From contig PLTT01000017.1 of assembly GCA_003164595.1 (NCBI GenBank), forward strand, positions 30,309 through 94,308: 64,000 nt of DNA. Reading direction: 5' to 3'. The stretch is from Candidatus Saccharimonadota bacterium. Its GTDB lineage: Bacteria; Patescibacteriota; Saccharimonadia; Saccharimonadales; UBA4665. Under the pieces are notes generated by a model that worked only from the letters and a program-made list of their open reading frames with translations, did not search any database and was not told the origin of the DNA. This document shows, piece by piece, positions 8,280-16,135 of the stretch. A program made the position numbers and the translations under genes. How positions within the stretch are numbered: position 1 is the stretch's first letter; every line of letters begins with the position of its first letter.

Positions 8280-8705
8280 TTATCCTCTGACGGTCGCACG
8301 TTTGCAATCATCACCATACATCTGATTATCTGCAAGCGCCAGAAACACACGCGCCAACTTTTCGAGATCAGGTTCTGGGTGCATGATCGATGTCACGCGT
8401 AGCTTCCTCGGGTTTGTGATGATCTTGATGGTCTCAGGACGCGGTCTGGTGAGTTCTACGAAGTGTTTACCGGCTTTGTGAGCGAGACTGGGCTCAAGCA
8501 TGCTGATGTAGTCGCGATAACTCGCAAGCTCGTGTTCTTCGATATCAACCGTTGGCAAGAAGTATAGATGTAATTCAAGTTGGGCCGTCGGCTTCAGGTA
8601 ACTGAATACTTGTTGGTGCGTCACCCAAAGGTAAAACAGAAGCCCATGACGAATGAAGTATTTCGATCTATTCAAACGCGGCACCGGTACATCTACCTCT
8701 GTCAC
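8280..8705 (-). CDS. Unrecognised 141-residue protein leading the CBASS-like cassette
   Basis: I do not recognise this protein. It starts with GTG at 8705, has no transmembrane segment or signal peptide, and is rich in charged and aromatic residues, with blocks LELHLYFLPTVDIEEHELASYRDYI and a C-terminal PDLEKLARVFLALADNQMYGDD. The reading frame is uninterrupted and its composition is ordinary for a folded protein. It ends 26 bases before the SLATT start on the same strand, which suggests a three-gene unit. No conserved catalytic motif, E1/E2/JAB (Cap2/Cap3) or HORMA/TRIP13 feature is visible. The start overlaps one flank of a 10-base inverted repeat (8682-8691 and 8733-8742). It could be a regulator, sensor or chance open frame; the first two are favoured. 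Confidence 0.5.
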   Translation of the reverse strand: MTEVDVPVPRLNRSKYFIRHGLLFYLWVTHQQVFSYLKPTAQLELHLYFLPTVDIEEHELASYRDYISMLEPSLAHKAGKHFVELTRPRPETIKIITNPRKLRVTSIMHPEPDLEKLARVFLALADNQMYGDDCKRATVRG

Positions 8706-8742
8706 AAAATGACGGAATTATTGTCTCATACGTGTACCGGTG
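8682..8742. repeat. Inverted repeat around the start of the 141-residue gene
   Basis: CACCGGTACA at 8682-8691 and TGTACCGGTG at 8733-8742 are perfect 10-base inverted arms separated by 41 bases. They flank the GTG start at 8705. The spacing is compatible with a looped operator or with an RNA stem over the start region. Confidence 0.6.
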
Positions 8743-8885
8743 AGCAAAACACGCCAGTGGACAACAACCCCGTTCAACAGAGGTGGATCGTTGTAAGAAA
8801 GAAATTCATGTTCGTATTTTAGGGAGAGCGATCGGACAAGTGGTAACAGATACAGAAGTCGAATTAAGTGTACAAAATGTATAAA

Positions 8886-8962
8886 TGGTGGGTGATGAGG
8901 GATTCGAACCCCCGACCCTCTCAGTGTAAATGAGATGCTCTAGCCAGCTGAGCTAATCACCC
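8886..8962 (-). tRNA. tRNA-Val (anticodon TAC)
   Basis: A complete 77-base cloverleaf on the reverse strand. The acceptor stem is GGGTGAT/ATCACCC, the anticodon stem TCTCA/TGAGA closes a TTTACAC loop with anticodon TAC, the T arm is GGGGG-TTCGAAT-CCCTC, and the 3' CCA is encoded. It reads GTA and, by wobble, other valine codons. It borders the accessory block at 4880-8885. Confidence 0.96.
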
Positions 8963-8972
8963 TAACCAACAG

Positions 8973-8981
8973 AGTATATCA
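8973..8981 (-). promoter_or_regulatory. Extended -10 promoter of tRNA-Val
   Basis: On the reverse strand TGATATACT (TGnTATACT) ends 10 bases upstream of the mature tRNA-Val 5' end. No -35 box is evident. Confidence 0.55.
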
Positions 8982-9046
8982 TAAAAAACCCACTGATATT
9001 AATCACCTAAAACTTAGAATATAAATATTATAGGAGTAGGTAGAAC

Positions 9047-9055
9047 TGATATACT
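9047..9055 (+). promoter_or_regulatory. Extended -10 promoter of tRNA-Leu(GAG)
   Basis: TGATATACT, identical to the element serving the divergent tRNA-Val, ends 22 bases before the mature tRNA-Leu 5' end. No -35 box is evident. Confidence 0.5.
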
Positions 9056-9077
9056 TAGATAACAACTATACGTATAC

Positions 9078-9161
9078 GCGCGAGTGGTGAAATGGTAAAC
9101 ACGCTAGTCTGAGGGACTAGTGCCGCAAGGTTTGGAGGTTCAAGTCCTCTCTCGCGCACCA
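9078..9161 (+). tRNA. tRNA-Leu (anticodon GAG)
   Basis: An 84-base class II tRNA. The acceptor stem is GCGCGAG/CTCGCGC, the anticodon stem CTAGT/ACTAG closes loop CTGAGGG with anticodon GAG, a long variable arm TGCCGCAAGGTTT follows, the T arm contains GGTTCAAGTCC, and CCA is encoded. It reads CTC and CTT. Confidence 0.95.
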
Positions 9162-9209
9162 TTATTCCCGTAAATATTTATTTCTAGAAATCTTCAATGT
9201 TATACATTC

Positions 9210-10844
9210 TTAGCGCATTGGCAAGTGCTCATAGCCAGCACCAACATCGTAATCATGTCTGAGCAGTGCTTTGATGTCATCAACTCCAACATTCATTTTA
9301 ACCCCGGGGTTCATAGTCCCGTAAGGATCAAAAATCTGTTTTACCTTCTGGAACAGGTCATAAATCTCGCTACCATAAATCTTCTCAAGGTAAGGCCCTC
9401 TTAGCCGTCCATCACCGTGACCGGCAGAAGTACTCCCGCCCAGCCTAGTAATCAGAGCTGTGTATTCCTCTAGAAGACGGAATATGGTCTGTCGATCTCC
9501 GACCTGACTCAAGTCGAGGTACGGCTGAATGATAAGATTGGCGTCTCCGACATGCCCCCAGACGGCAGTCTTGATGTGGTTTTTAGCCAACATCTGGTAA
9601 ATGCCATCGAGATAGTCAGCTAGTGACTCTGGAGGGACTATGCCATCTTCAATTATCGGTAAAGCCCTTAAATTACCCCGGTTCTGATTAATAATTGCCG
9701 CGACGCTTTGCCTGATCCTGTGAAACTCTAACTGCGTCTCTGAAGTTGTGGCAATTTTGATGGCTTTGGCATATTGGGTCAATATCTTTTGGGCTTTTTT
9801 AGCATCACGTTTTTGAGATCGTTCGTTGATATCATCAAACTCTACCAGTAGAACGAAATTAGGATAAGGGTTCAGTAATGGGTCTTTCAGGAGATTTGGG
9901 TGGGTCTCGTGTAATAATTCAAACACACCCTTATCAACCAACTCAATTGAACTTGGCAGTTCCGACATTGATCTTAACTCACGAACAGCTTCGGCTATGG
10001 AAGTTATATCATCAAAGGTTCCAAGTAATAATGTCTTAGAGGGGTTATATGGTATCGTTCTGAAACTAATTTCGCTGATTATTCCCAGCGTACCCTCGGA
10101 ACCAACAAATAAGGGCGTAAGGTCAAATGTATTCTTGGTCTTAACATCCCAAATATCGTAGCCGGCAGAGTTTTTTGTGACGTTCAATTTAAGACCGGTA
10201 ATAAGCTTTTCGTTCTCTTCAATTAGGGCGTCCACCCGACGATAGACTTCCCCTTCCAGAGTAGCCAACCCCAATTTCTTGCTAAGCTCTCGCTTGGCTA
10301 GGGGCTTAGTGGTAATAACCTCACCATTAGCCAACACTACTCGCAAACTTTCAACGTATAATCTTGTATCGCCGTACTTAAACGATCGATCACCACTGGC
10401 GTTGTTGGCTACAGCTCCGCCAACTGTTGAATACTCCATAGAGCTTGGTGCGGCCGGTATGAAATGACCATGAGTCATCAGGGTTTGCTGTAATTTACCA
10501 TAATTTAACCCCGGCTCAACCAATACTTTGCCACCTCGGCTATCAAGCTCTAATATTCTATGCATATGTGCCGGTAAGGCCATTATGATGCCAGTACCTA
10601 GTGCAGCACCGGTTTGATCAGTGCCACTACCTCTAGCGGTTATCGGCAGCAAACGTCCACGCTCAGCCAATTGCCAGGTAAAGCGGGCAGTTTTTCTAAT
10701 ATCAGCTTCGTTACGGGGGTAAACTGCAAGTGTTGGAGTAATGGTAAAGACACTAGCATCAGTCGAAAAGTATCGTCGGGCATCAGTGGAATCCATTACC
10801 TCACCTGACAAGTGATCTTGTAGATAGTACGATACTTTACTCAT
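9210..10844 (-). CDS. FAD-binding oxidoreductase of the GlcD/D-lactate dehydrogenase type
   Basis: A 544-residue flavoprotein. The N-terminal FAD_binding_4 (PCMH) domain spans about residues 35-220 and includes LPITARGSGTDQTGAALG and the diphosphate-binding SMEYSTVGGAVANNASGD. The FAD-oxidase C domain follows, with VWGHVGDANL and SAGHGDGRLRGPY carrying the histidines of the substrate/metal site, ending in IFDPYGTMNPGVK. Relatives oxidise 2-hydroxy acids such as D-lactate or glycolate and pass electrons to a quinone or a partner protein. There is no C-terminal iron-sulfur (CCG) domain and no partner subunit next door, so the electron acceptor is unclear. An AAGGGGC ribosome binding site precedes the ATG. 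Confidence 0.88.
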   Translation of the reverse strand: MSKVSYYLQDHLSGEVMDSTDARRYFSTDASVFTITPTLAVYPRNEADIRKTARFTWQLAERGRLLPITARGSGTDQTGAALGTGIIMALPAHMHRILELDSRGGKVLVEPGLNYGKLQQTLMTHGHFIPAAPSSMEYSTVGGAVANNASGDRSFKYGDTRLYVESLRVVLANGEVITTKPLAKRELSKKLGLATLEGEVYRRVDALIEENEKLITGLKLNVTKNSAGYDIWDVKTKNTFDLTPLFVGSEGTLGIISEISFRTIPYNPSKTLLLGTFDDITSIAEAVRELRSMSELPSSIELVDKGVFELLHETHPNLLKDPLLNPYPNFVLLVEFDDINERSQKRDAKKAQKILTQYAKAIKIATTSETQLEFHRIRQSVAAIINQNRGNLRALPIIEDGIVPPESLADYLDGIYQMLAKNHIKTAVWGHVGDANLIIQPYLDLSQVGDRQTIFRLLEEYTALITRLGGSTSAGHGDGRLRGPYLEKIYGSEIYDLFQKVKQIFDPYGTMNPGVKMNVGVDDIKALLRHDYDVGAGYEHLPMR

Positions 10845-11008
10845 GTAGCCCCTTATTAGTCCTATTTCGTTTATGCCTATAAATAATCATAGCACGAGCG
10901 GCTATGTTCTTGTAAGCCAGCCATCCGCTACGTTCATAAGATATTGATATCGCCTACTTTGGTTATCGGCATGACTTAATTGTAGCAAGCAAAGTCTATA
11001 GCACTGGC

Positions 11009-11836
11009 CTAAAGACCGAAGAGATGCTCTATTACTTGGATATAGAAATCGATAACCTGAGCTCTGTTTTCTGGTGAGGTCAGCGCAAAATGAGCTAGCC
11101 CGAAATTGCTATTGATCTCTAGTACATAGGCCGTACCCTGAGCATCAAATATCACATCAACGGCACCAAGTTTAAGACCGATTGATTGAGTAGATTGGAT
11201 GGCGAGACTTTGGGCATCCTCGCCGATGTTAGCGACAGACATAGATTCCGGCGTAGCTCCCAAGTTAAGATTAAACATTCTTAGCCCATCAACTTGCACG
11301 GGGTTCTTCTTCTCGTAGGCTAGCTCAATCGAATCATCCAAGACAACGAGCCGCACTTCGCGTTGGATATCTATAAAAGGTGAAGCTGCCCAAGCAACAG
11401 TGTCAGTGCCCTCAATATGAGAGATAATATCCTGCGCAGTGTCGAAGCGCGCTACTAGCTGGCCGCAGCGACCGAATAATGGCTTAATTACTAAACTTTG
11501 ATATTGTTTCAAGAGTTCTTCTACTGCCACGGGGTCAACCTTGGGTTTATCAACCGTCGTTAACAAGTAATGCGGTACTGCTGCTATACCAGATTGGGCT
11601 AGCAGTTGGGAGGTGGCAACTTTATCCGTTGCAATTTCAGCTGGAGATTGTGCATTGTAATCAAAAATATTTCCGTAAATGAATCGTTTTAGGCCATTCT
11701 TCTCTAATGTAATTACCCAATCATCGGATAATGTATTGTAGGAGATATCATACTTTTTGCAGGCCCTATAAACTGCTTCTAGTAGGGCACGATCTTTGGC
11801 TAGGTAATCTGACGACATAATAGTTTTTGCTTGCAT
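11009..11836 (-). CDS. ATP-grasp ligase, RimK-like
   Basis: A 275-residue ATP-grasp protein. The central ATP-binding part has LVIKPLFGRCGQLVARF (about 115-131, the lysine and glycine-rich loop) and the metal-binding end AVDVIFD...VLEINSNFGLAHF (about 233-256), where Glu and Asn bind magnesium. RimK-like enzymes join an amino acid or small acid to a carboxylate of a protein or cofactor. The substrate is not readable here. It is monocistronic: FAD oxidase ends 164 bases downstream and a tRNA lies upstream. An inverted repeat GATGAC-N8-GTCATC (11846-11865) sits just before the ATG and may shape the leader. Confidence 0.8.
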   Translation of the reverse strand: MQAKTIMSSDYLAKDRALLEAVYRACKKYDISYNTLSDDWVITLEKNGLKRFIYGNIFDYNAQSPAEIATDKVATSQLLAQSGIAAVPHYLLTTVDKPKVDPVAVEELLKQYQSLVIKPLFGRCGQLVARFDTAQDIISHIEGTDTVAWAASPFIDIQREVRLVVLDDSIELAYEKKNPVQVDGLRMFNLNLGATPESMSVANIGEDAQSLAIQSTQSIGLKLGAVDVIFDAQGTAYVLEINSNFGLAHFALTSPENRAQVIDFYIQVIEHLFGL

Positions 11837-11906
11837 CCAAGTGTTGATGACGAAAAAATGTCATCCATCTATTTAAGTACAACATTAGCTTAATTTAACA
11901 ATATCC

Positions 11907-11991
11907 TGGTGGGGATGAAAGGACTTGAACCTTCACGCCTTGCGGCACTAGCTCCTAAGGCTAGCGTGTCTGCCAATTCCACCACATCCCC
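11907..11991 (-). tRNA. tRNA-Leu (anticodon TAG)
   Basis: An 85-base class II tRNA on the reverse strand. The acceptor is GGGGATG/CATCCCC, the anticodon stem CTAGC/GCTAG closes loop CTTAGGA with anticodon TAG, a long variable arm TGCCGCAAGGCG follows, then a T arm with GGTTCAAGTCC and encoded CCA. It reads CTA and neighbouring CUN codons. TATAAT at 12007-12012 (reverse strand) is a probable -10 box 15 bases upstream. Confidence 0.95.
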
Positions 11992-12029
11992 ATGGGTAAA
12001 GCATTGATTATATGATATCAGATATCTTG

Positions 12030-12058
12030 TTGACAAATACAATTACATAATCGATAGT
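12030..12058 (+). promoter_or_regulatory. Promoter of the 12097 membrane protein gene
   Basis: TTGACA (12030-12035), 17 bases, GATAGT (12053-12058). The leader of about 30 bases ends with the ribosome binding site AAAGGAG at 12084-12090. Confidence 0.6.
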
Positions 12059-12096
12059 TAAGCTTAATTAATCTAAGAGTACTAAAGGAGTTAGAT

Positions 12097-12750
12097 GTGA
12101 GCGAAACTGAAACAAATTCTAATGAACTGCCAGGTGCTTTTTCACTGTTCCAACCAAGCTGGGAGGCTCTAAGACTCAACCTCGTGACGTTTATCGAGCT
12201 AGCTTTAATCCCAGTATTGATAATTTTGGTTGGATCACTGCTCAAACACGCCGCTGGCGTTGCACTTACCTCAATTGGAGAAATCTTAGCAATTGTATTT
12301 TCGCCCGCCGTATATTTGACTCAGCTAAGATCGGCTCAAAATAAAACAATTGATTTTGCTGACGCTCTAAAAGAAAGTTTTCACTATTTCTGGCGATTTA
12401 TGGGCCTCATTATTTGCGTGGGCATTATCATAACCATCGGCTTCATATTACTGATTGTCCCTGGGTTCTTTATGATACGAAGATATATGCTTTCACCATA
12501 TTATTTACTAGACCGCGACATGAATGTTTTTGATGCCATGAAAGCCAGCGCCGAAGACTCTAAGAAATTTAGTGGCGCAATCTGGGGGTTAATCGGAGTA
12601 ATGGCAATGCTAGTTATAGTTATTGCAATCTTGGAAGCAGTAGTAATCTGGTTGTACGTAATTGGGCTGGTCGTTTACTATACTTATTACTGCGCACCAT
12701 CGATACGTTATCTACAGATAAAAAAGGCATCTAAGGCAGTAAAAGATTAG
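12097..12750 (+). CDS. Multi-pass membrane protein, GPDPase-membrane-domain-like
   Basis: A 217-residue protein starting with GTG, supported by AAAGGAG six bases upstream. It has about five hydrophobic helices (roughly 33-52, 58-72, 101-125, 155-175, 178-200). The signature GFILLIVPGFFMIRRYMLSPYYLLDR followed by DAMKASAEDSKKF resembles the membrane domain found beside glycerophosphodiester phosphodiesterases and in YciC/DUF975-type proteins, where F/Y-x-A-x-x-x-S follows the PG-x-x-x-x-x-R-Y loop. No catalytic domain is present and the function is unknown. It converges on rsmD, overlapping its 3' end by four bases. Confidence 0.65.
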   Translation: MSETETNSNELPGAFSLFQPSWEALRLNLVTFIELALIPVLIILVGSLLKHAAGVALTSIGEILAIVFSPAVYLTQLRSAQNKTIDFADALKESFHYFWRFMGLIICVGIIITIGFILLIVPGFFMIRRYMLSPYYLLDRDMNVFDAMKASAEDSKKFSGAIWGLIGVMAMLVIVIAILEAVVIWLYVIGLVVYYTYYCAPSIRYLQIKKASKAVKD

Positions 12751-13274
12751 CCTCGAAAGAATATCAGCTGAGCATCGCCATAGTTGTGCTCAGCGACTAC
12801 TTTTAGCCCCGCAAAAACCGGAACTGGTGTTTTTGCCGGCCAATCAAGTATAAATAAACCGCCTGGTTTAACGTGGTTTATCATTTTAGTAACAATGAAC
12901 AGTTGCAGGTCGTCATAAGGCGGTGCGGCAATAACAATATCAAATTGCTGGTCGGGGTTGTTGTCCGACCAACCACTAGCATTGGCCCGAATGGCTTTAA
13001 TTTTATCCCCTAGCCCGAGGCTCTTGATACTTTCTTGGATAGCTGTTTGCGCCTTTTTATCAATATCTATCGCCACAACCGATTCGGCGTCACGGCTGAT
13101 AGCTTCAAAGCTAAGAGCCCCACTACCAGCAAAGGCATCAAGCATTGTTAGCCCACTAATATCGCCCAGGGCATTGAACAGCCCTCCGCGAGCCTTATCA
13201 CTCATCGGGTGAGTTCTATTACTATTTGGCGAGTTGAACGTCCTGCCACCTAGATAGCCAGCGATTATCCTCAT
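12747..13274 (-). CDS. rsmD: 16S rRNA (guanine-N2)-methyltransferase, RsmD family
   Basis: A 175-residue Rossmann methyltransferase. The start MRIIAGYLGGRTF, the SDKARGGLFNAL segment and the SAM-binding MLDAFAGSGALSFEAISRDA are diagnostic of RsmD, which methylates G966 of 16S rRNA in the assembled small subunit. The catalytic tetrad, normally DPPY or DPPF, reads APPY here (FDIVIAAPPYDD, about residues 110-121), so the acidic residue expected to bind the target amino group is missing at its usual place. The gene starts inside the last codons of the upstream 263-residue protein (4-base overlap), indicating coupled translation. Confidence 0.85.
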   Translation of the reverse strand: MRIIAGYLGGRTFNSPNSNRTHPMSDKARGGLFNALGDISGLTMLDAFAGSGALSFEAISRDAESVVAIDIDKKAQTAIQESIKSLGLGDKIKAIRANASGWSDNNPDQQFDIVIAAPPYDDLQLFIVTKMINHVKPGGLFILDWPAKTPVPVFAGLKVVAEHNYGDAQLIFFRG

Positions 13275-14062
13275 TTGGGAACAGTTATCTTTTTAGATTC
13301 TTTCAAGGCGCTGTACCAGGCATAAGTTACGATATTTACCATCCGTGGCGCTAACTCGCGTTGGACATCCAAAGACAATGAAGGCGTCCAGCCCTTTTTA
13401 TAAAAGCGCTCATACATGTGTATGCCATCTATCTCGCTGACAAATAATTTGAATAAGTCTGCTAATCCGTCATAGCCGTTGGCTTTGTTTATAATTTCTT
13501 TAGGTAATTGAGAGCGGTTCAAGGTTAAGGGTAGAATAATAGTCGCCGCACCAGCTTCAAAAGTTGTATGCGTGGTAAGCAAGCCCTTGGGACCAATCAA
13601 CTGCATACTTTTTCTGATGGTGTCAGAATAGCCACTGCCTTTAACTAACAGGTGTGACCTAACGGTCTCTCTGGTGCTTTTGTTCTCGGAGCGAATTTCC
13701 TGAAGCTCTTCTTCATAAGGGTAGTGATGGGCAGGGGTTAATCCATCGACGAGAGCGTGGGCTAGCCACGCTGCCTCAAACCCCGTCCGATCCTTATCTC
13801 CGGCCTTAAGTTCTTTAACAAGACCATCATAATGCTCTTTAACAACTCTAAAGAATTCATCATTCTTGCCGTCGGGGTCATAAAAATGCCAAGGTTGTTG
13901 GTTAACGCCTTTCTTCAGCTTGGGCGAATCCGGCCCCCTTCGGCCTTCGAAGTGAATAACACCCTTTAGGGTCAAATAATCAGAGCATGGCGTCAGCTCA
14001 GACAAATGCTTGTATGCAACCTTATCTATCTTTTGATGAGCACGTAATACAAATGAATACAT
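13271..14062 (-). CDS. Conserved protein resembling zinc-dependent phospholipase C/S1-P1 nuclease fold
   Basis: A 263-residue, mostly helical protein with no signal peptide. Histidine and aspartate pairs are spaced as in the zinc-dependent PLC and S1/P1 nuclease fold: an early AHQKIDKVAYKHL, QPWHFYDPDG, and AAWLAHALVDGLTPAHHYPYEEE at about 97-119, the last comparable to the helix that supplies three metal ligands. A cytoplasmic location would be unusual for such enzymes, and overall similarity is only by motif. It lies between recG and rsmD in a leftward run with a 4-base overlap to rsmD. A TATATAGA stretch 6-8 bases before the ATG could be its -10 box. Confidence 0.5.
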   Translation of the reverse strand: MYSFVLRAHQKIDKVAYKHLSELTPCSDYLTLKGVIHFEGRRGPDSPKLKKGVNQQPWHFYDPDGKNDEFFRVVKEHYDGLVKELKAGDKDRTGFEAAWLAHALVDGLTPAHHYPYEEELQEIRSENKSTRETVRSHLLVKGSGYSDTIRKSMQLIGPKGLLTTHTTFEAGAATIILPLTLNRSQLPKEIINKANGYDGLADLFKLFVSEIDGIHMYERFYKKGWTPSLSLDVQRELAPRMVNIVTYAWYSALKESKKITVPK

Positions 14063-14081
14063 TTGGGATCTATATAAATCT

Positions 14082-16115
14082 TTAATTTAAATTAGTAATT
14101 GAGCGTAGGACATTAACTGTTTTTGCCAACTCAGTATATTTTAGCAGGCTTTCTTTATTATATATAAATTGTTCGGCAGCTTTACGTGCGGAATTGATCA
14201 ACCCAAGGTCACTTAACTGGGCAATCCTTAGATCTAGCGAACCGTGTTGGACTGCCCCATATATTGCCCCCGGGCCTCTTAATGCCAAGTCTATCTCAGC
14301 TAGTTTAAAGCCATCGTCGTTAGATTCTAGGGCCCTCAGTCTTTTAGTGGGCGCAGCGCTACTACTGAGTACCAGATAACAATAGCCTTGGCTTCCATCT
14401 CGGCCTACGCGCCCTCGTAACTGATGAATTTGAGCCAAACCATAGTTATCGGCCGACTCTATTAGCATTACCGTGGCATTGGGTACGTCAACGCCAACTT
14501 CAACAACCGTGGTACTGACCAGAATATCTATCTCATGATCAACAAATTTTTTCATTATGTCATTCTTCTCAGCTCCAGGCATTTTGCCGTGCAATAAACC
14601 GACCCGGTATTCTTTGAAATATTTCTGACGTAGCTCATCATAGACTTGATTCACTGATTTCGCAGATCGAGTCGATTCGTTAATTACCGGGCAGACGACA
14701 AACATCTGCTTGCCCATATCTAGTTGTTTTTTAACCTCCTCGTAGGTTTGGGCAATTGAATTGGGCGACACGATTTTGGTAATTATTGGTTTGCGGCCCT
14801 CGGGTTTAGTGTCTAGCAGTGATAGGTCAAGCTCGCCGTATAGAGTCAGAGCTAGGCTGCGCGGAATGGGCGTGGCTGTCAGGCTGAGTACATGCGGCAT
14901 GTGCCCAGCTTTAGCCATCAATGTTTTTCGCTGTTCAACGCCGAAGCGATGCTGTTCGTCAATGATAACCAGTGCCAGGTTCTTCATATCAACTTTTTCT
15001 TGTATAAGGGCATGTGTGCCAATAATGAATTTGGTATCTCCTGAGGCAATTGATTCAAGAATTTGGCTTCTGGCTAGGGTCTTTTGGCCACCAACTAGCA
15101 ACCCCACACCCTTGTCCAGGCCAAGGGGTTTAAGCAGTGATTGCAGCGTTTCATAATGTTGTCGAGCCAGTAACTCGGTCGGAGCCATTATGGCGACTTG
15201 ATAGCCTGCGACAACGACCATTAGTGCGGCCATAGTAGCTACTACCGTCTTGCCCGATCCGACATCACCCTCAACGATGCGGTTCATCGGGATGCCTCGC
15301 GCCAAGTCCAAGCATATTTTCCAGATCACCTTTCTTTGGGCATCAGTAAGTTTAAACGGTAATTCACCAACAAATTTTTTGGCAGCCTCTTCGTTGAATG
15401 GAATGGTGATTGTCGATTCACTATCGTTTTCATATTTATTTAGTAGGCTGGCTAGGCTAAGACTAAAGACCTCCTCAAAGCCGAGCCTTTGTTTCGCCTT
15501 ATCCAGATCCTCCTGATTTAACGGGAAATGTATCGACTCAAGGGCTTCGCTTCTGGGAGACAATCCTTCTTCACTCAGTAGCCACTGCGGCAGAGTCTCA
15601 GGAACTTGACGAATTACCGGCAAAACCTCTCGCAGACTTTTGCGTATCTGGAAACTAGTCAAACCCTTGGTTAGGCGGTATATCGGAACAATCCGAGCCG
15701 TGTTAATCGGGAAATCACTTACCAACTCCATGCTAGGGTTCATAATCGAGAAACTGCGGTTCCCGAGCTCGAATTGACCCGAGATAAAATATTCTGTTTG
15801 AGCTTTGAAGCTGCCGGCTCGGTATGGCTGGTTAAACCATACCAGTTTCACACTACTACTGTCATCACTGGCCACCGCTTCTGTTATATGGAGTCCTCGA
15901 CGAACATAGCGACCGCTAACCTGTTTAATGACAGCTTTAATGGTCACCGACCCCGGTTTAATGTTTTTAATTTCTAGAACGTTAGAATAATCCTCGTACC
16001 GCGAAGGCAGATGATTAATAAGATCGGCCACAGTCTCTAGGCCAAGGGTCTTATATTTAGCAGCTAGTTCGGTGCCTACTCCTTTAATACTGGTAAGCGG
16101 GCTATCCAAGTTCAT
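14082..16115 (-). CDS. recG: ATP-dependent DNA helicase RecG
   Basis: A 677-residue superfamily 2 helicase that regresses stalled replication forks and branch-migrates junctions. The N-terminal wedge (OB) domain is at about 60-150, followed by the helicase core: VEGDVGSGKTVVA (Walker A), VIIDEQHRFGV (Walker B, DEQH), LSATPIPRSLALTLYG, then the second RecA domain with LLHGKMPGAEKNDIM, TTVVEVGVDVPNA and HQLRGRVGRDGSQGYC. The length matches the family. On the reverse strand TATACT ends 7 bases before the ATG and no Shine-Dalgarno sequence is present. Confidence 0.96.
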   Translation of the reverse strand: MNLDSPLTSIKGVGTELAAKYKTLGLETVADLINHLPSRYEDYSNVLEIKNIKPGSVTIKAVIKQVSGRYVRRGLHITEAVASDDSSSVKLVWFNQPYRAGSFKAQTEYFISGQFELGNRSFSIMNPSMELVSDFPINTARIVPIYRLTKGLTSFQIRKSLREVLPVIRQVPETLPQWLLSEEGLSPRSEALESIHFPLNQEDLDKAKQRLGFEEVFSLSLASLLNKYENDSESTITIPFNEEAAKKFVGELPFKLTDAQRKVIWKICLDLARGIPMNRIVEGDVGSGKTVVATMAALMVVVAGYQVAIMAPTELLARQHYETLQSLLKPLGLDKGVGLLVGGQKTLARSQILESIASGDTKFIIGTHALIQEKVDMKNLALVIIDEQHRFGVEQRKTLMAKAGHMPHVLSLTATPIPRSLALTLYGELDLSLLDTKPEGRKPIITKIVSPNSIAQTYEEVKKQLDMGKQMFVVCPVINESTRSAKSVNQVYDELRQKYFKEYRVGLLHGKMPGAEKNDIMKKFVDHEIDILVSTTVVEVGVDVPNATVMLIESADNYGLAQIHQLRGRVGRDGSQGYCYLVLSSSAAPTKRLRALESNDDGFKLAEIDLALRGPGAIYGAVQHGSLDLRIAQLSDLGLINSARKAAEQFIYNKESLLKYTELAKTVNVLRSITNLN

Positions 16116-16122
16116 AGGCTAA

Positions 16123-16128
16123 AGTATA
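16123..16128 (-). promoter_or_regulatory. -10 box for leaderless recG transcript
   Basis: TATACT on the reverse strand, 7 bases from the recG ATG, inside the 20-base gap after the upstream methyltransferase gene. No SD sequence. Confidence 0.55.
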
Positions 16129-16135
16129 GGACAAT

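Noticed and set aside
8580..8822. Rightward 80-residue open frame opposite the 141-residue gene
   Set aside because: It mostly lies antisense to the 141-residue gene, has no ribosome binding site and no recognisable motif.
4880..8962. tRNA-Val as an integrated-element attachment site
   Set aside because: I found no integrase gene and no second copy of the tRNA 3' end near 4880, so att sites cannot be claimed.
11846..11865. GATGAC-N8-GTCATC as terminator of tRNA-Leu(TAG)
   Set aside because: The T-run is in the loop, not after the stem, and the element directly precedes the ATP-grasp start.
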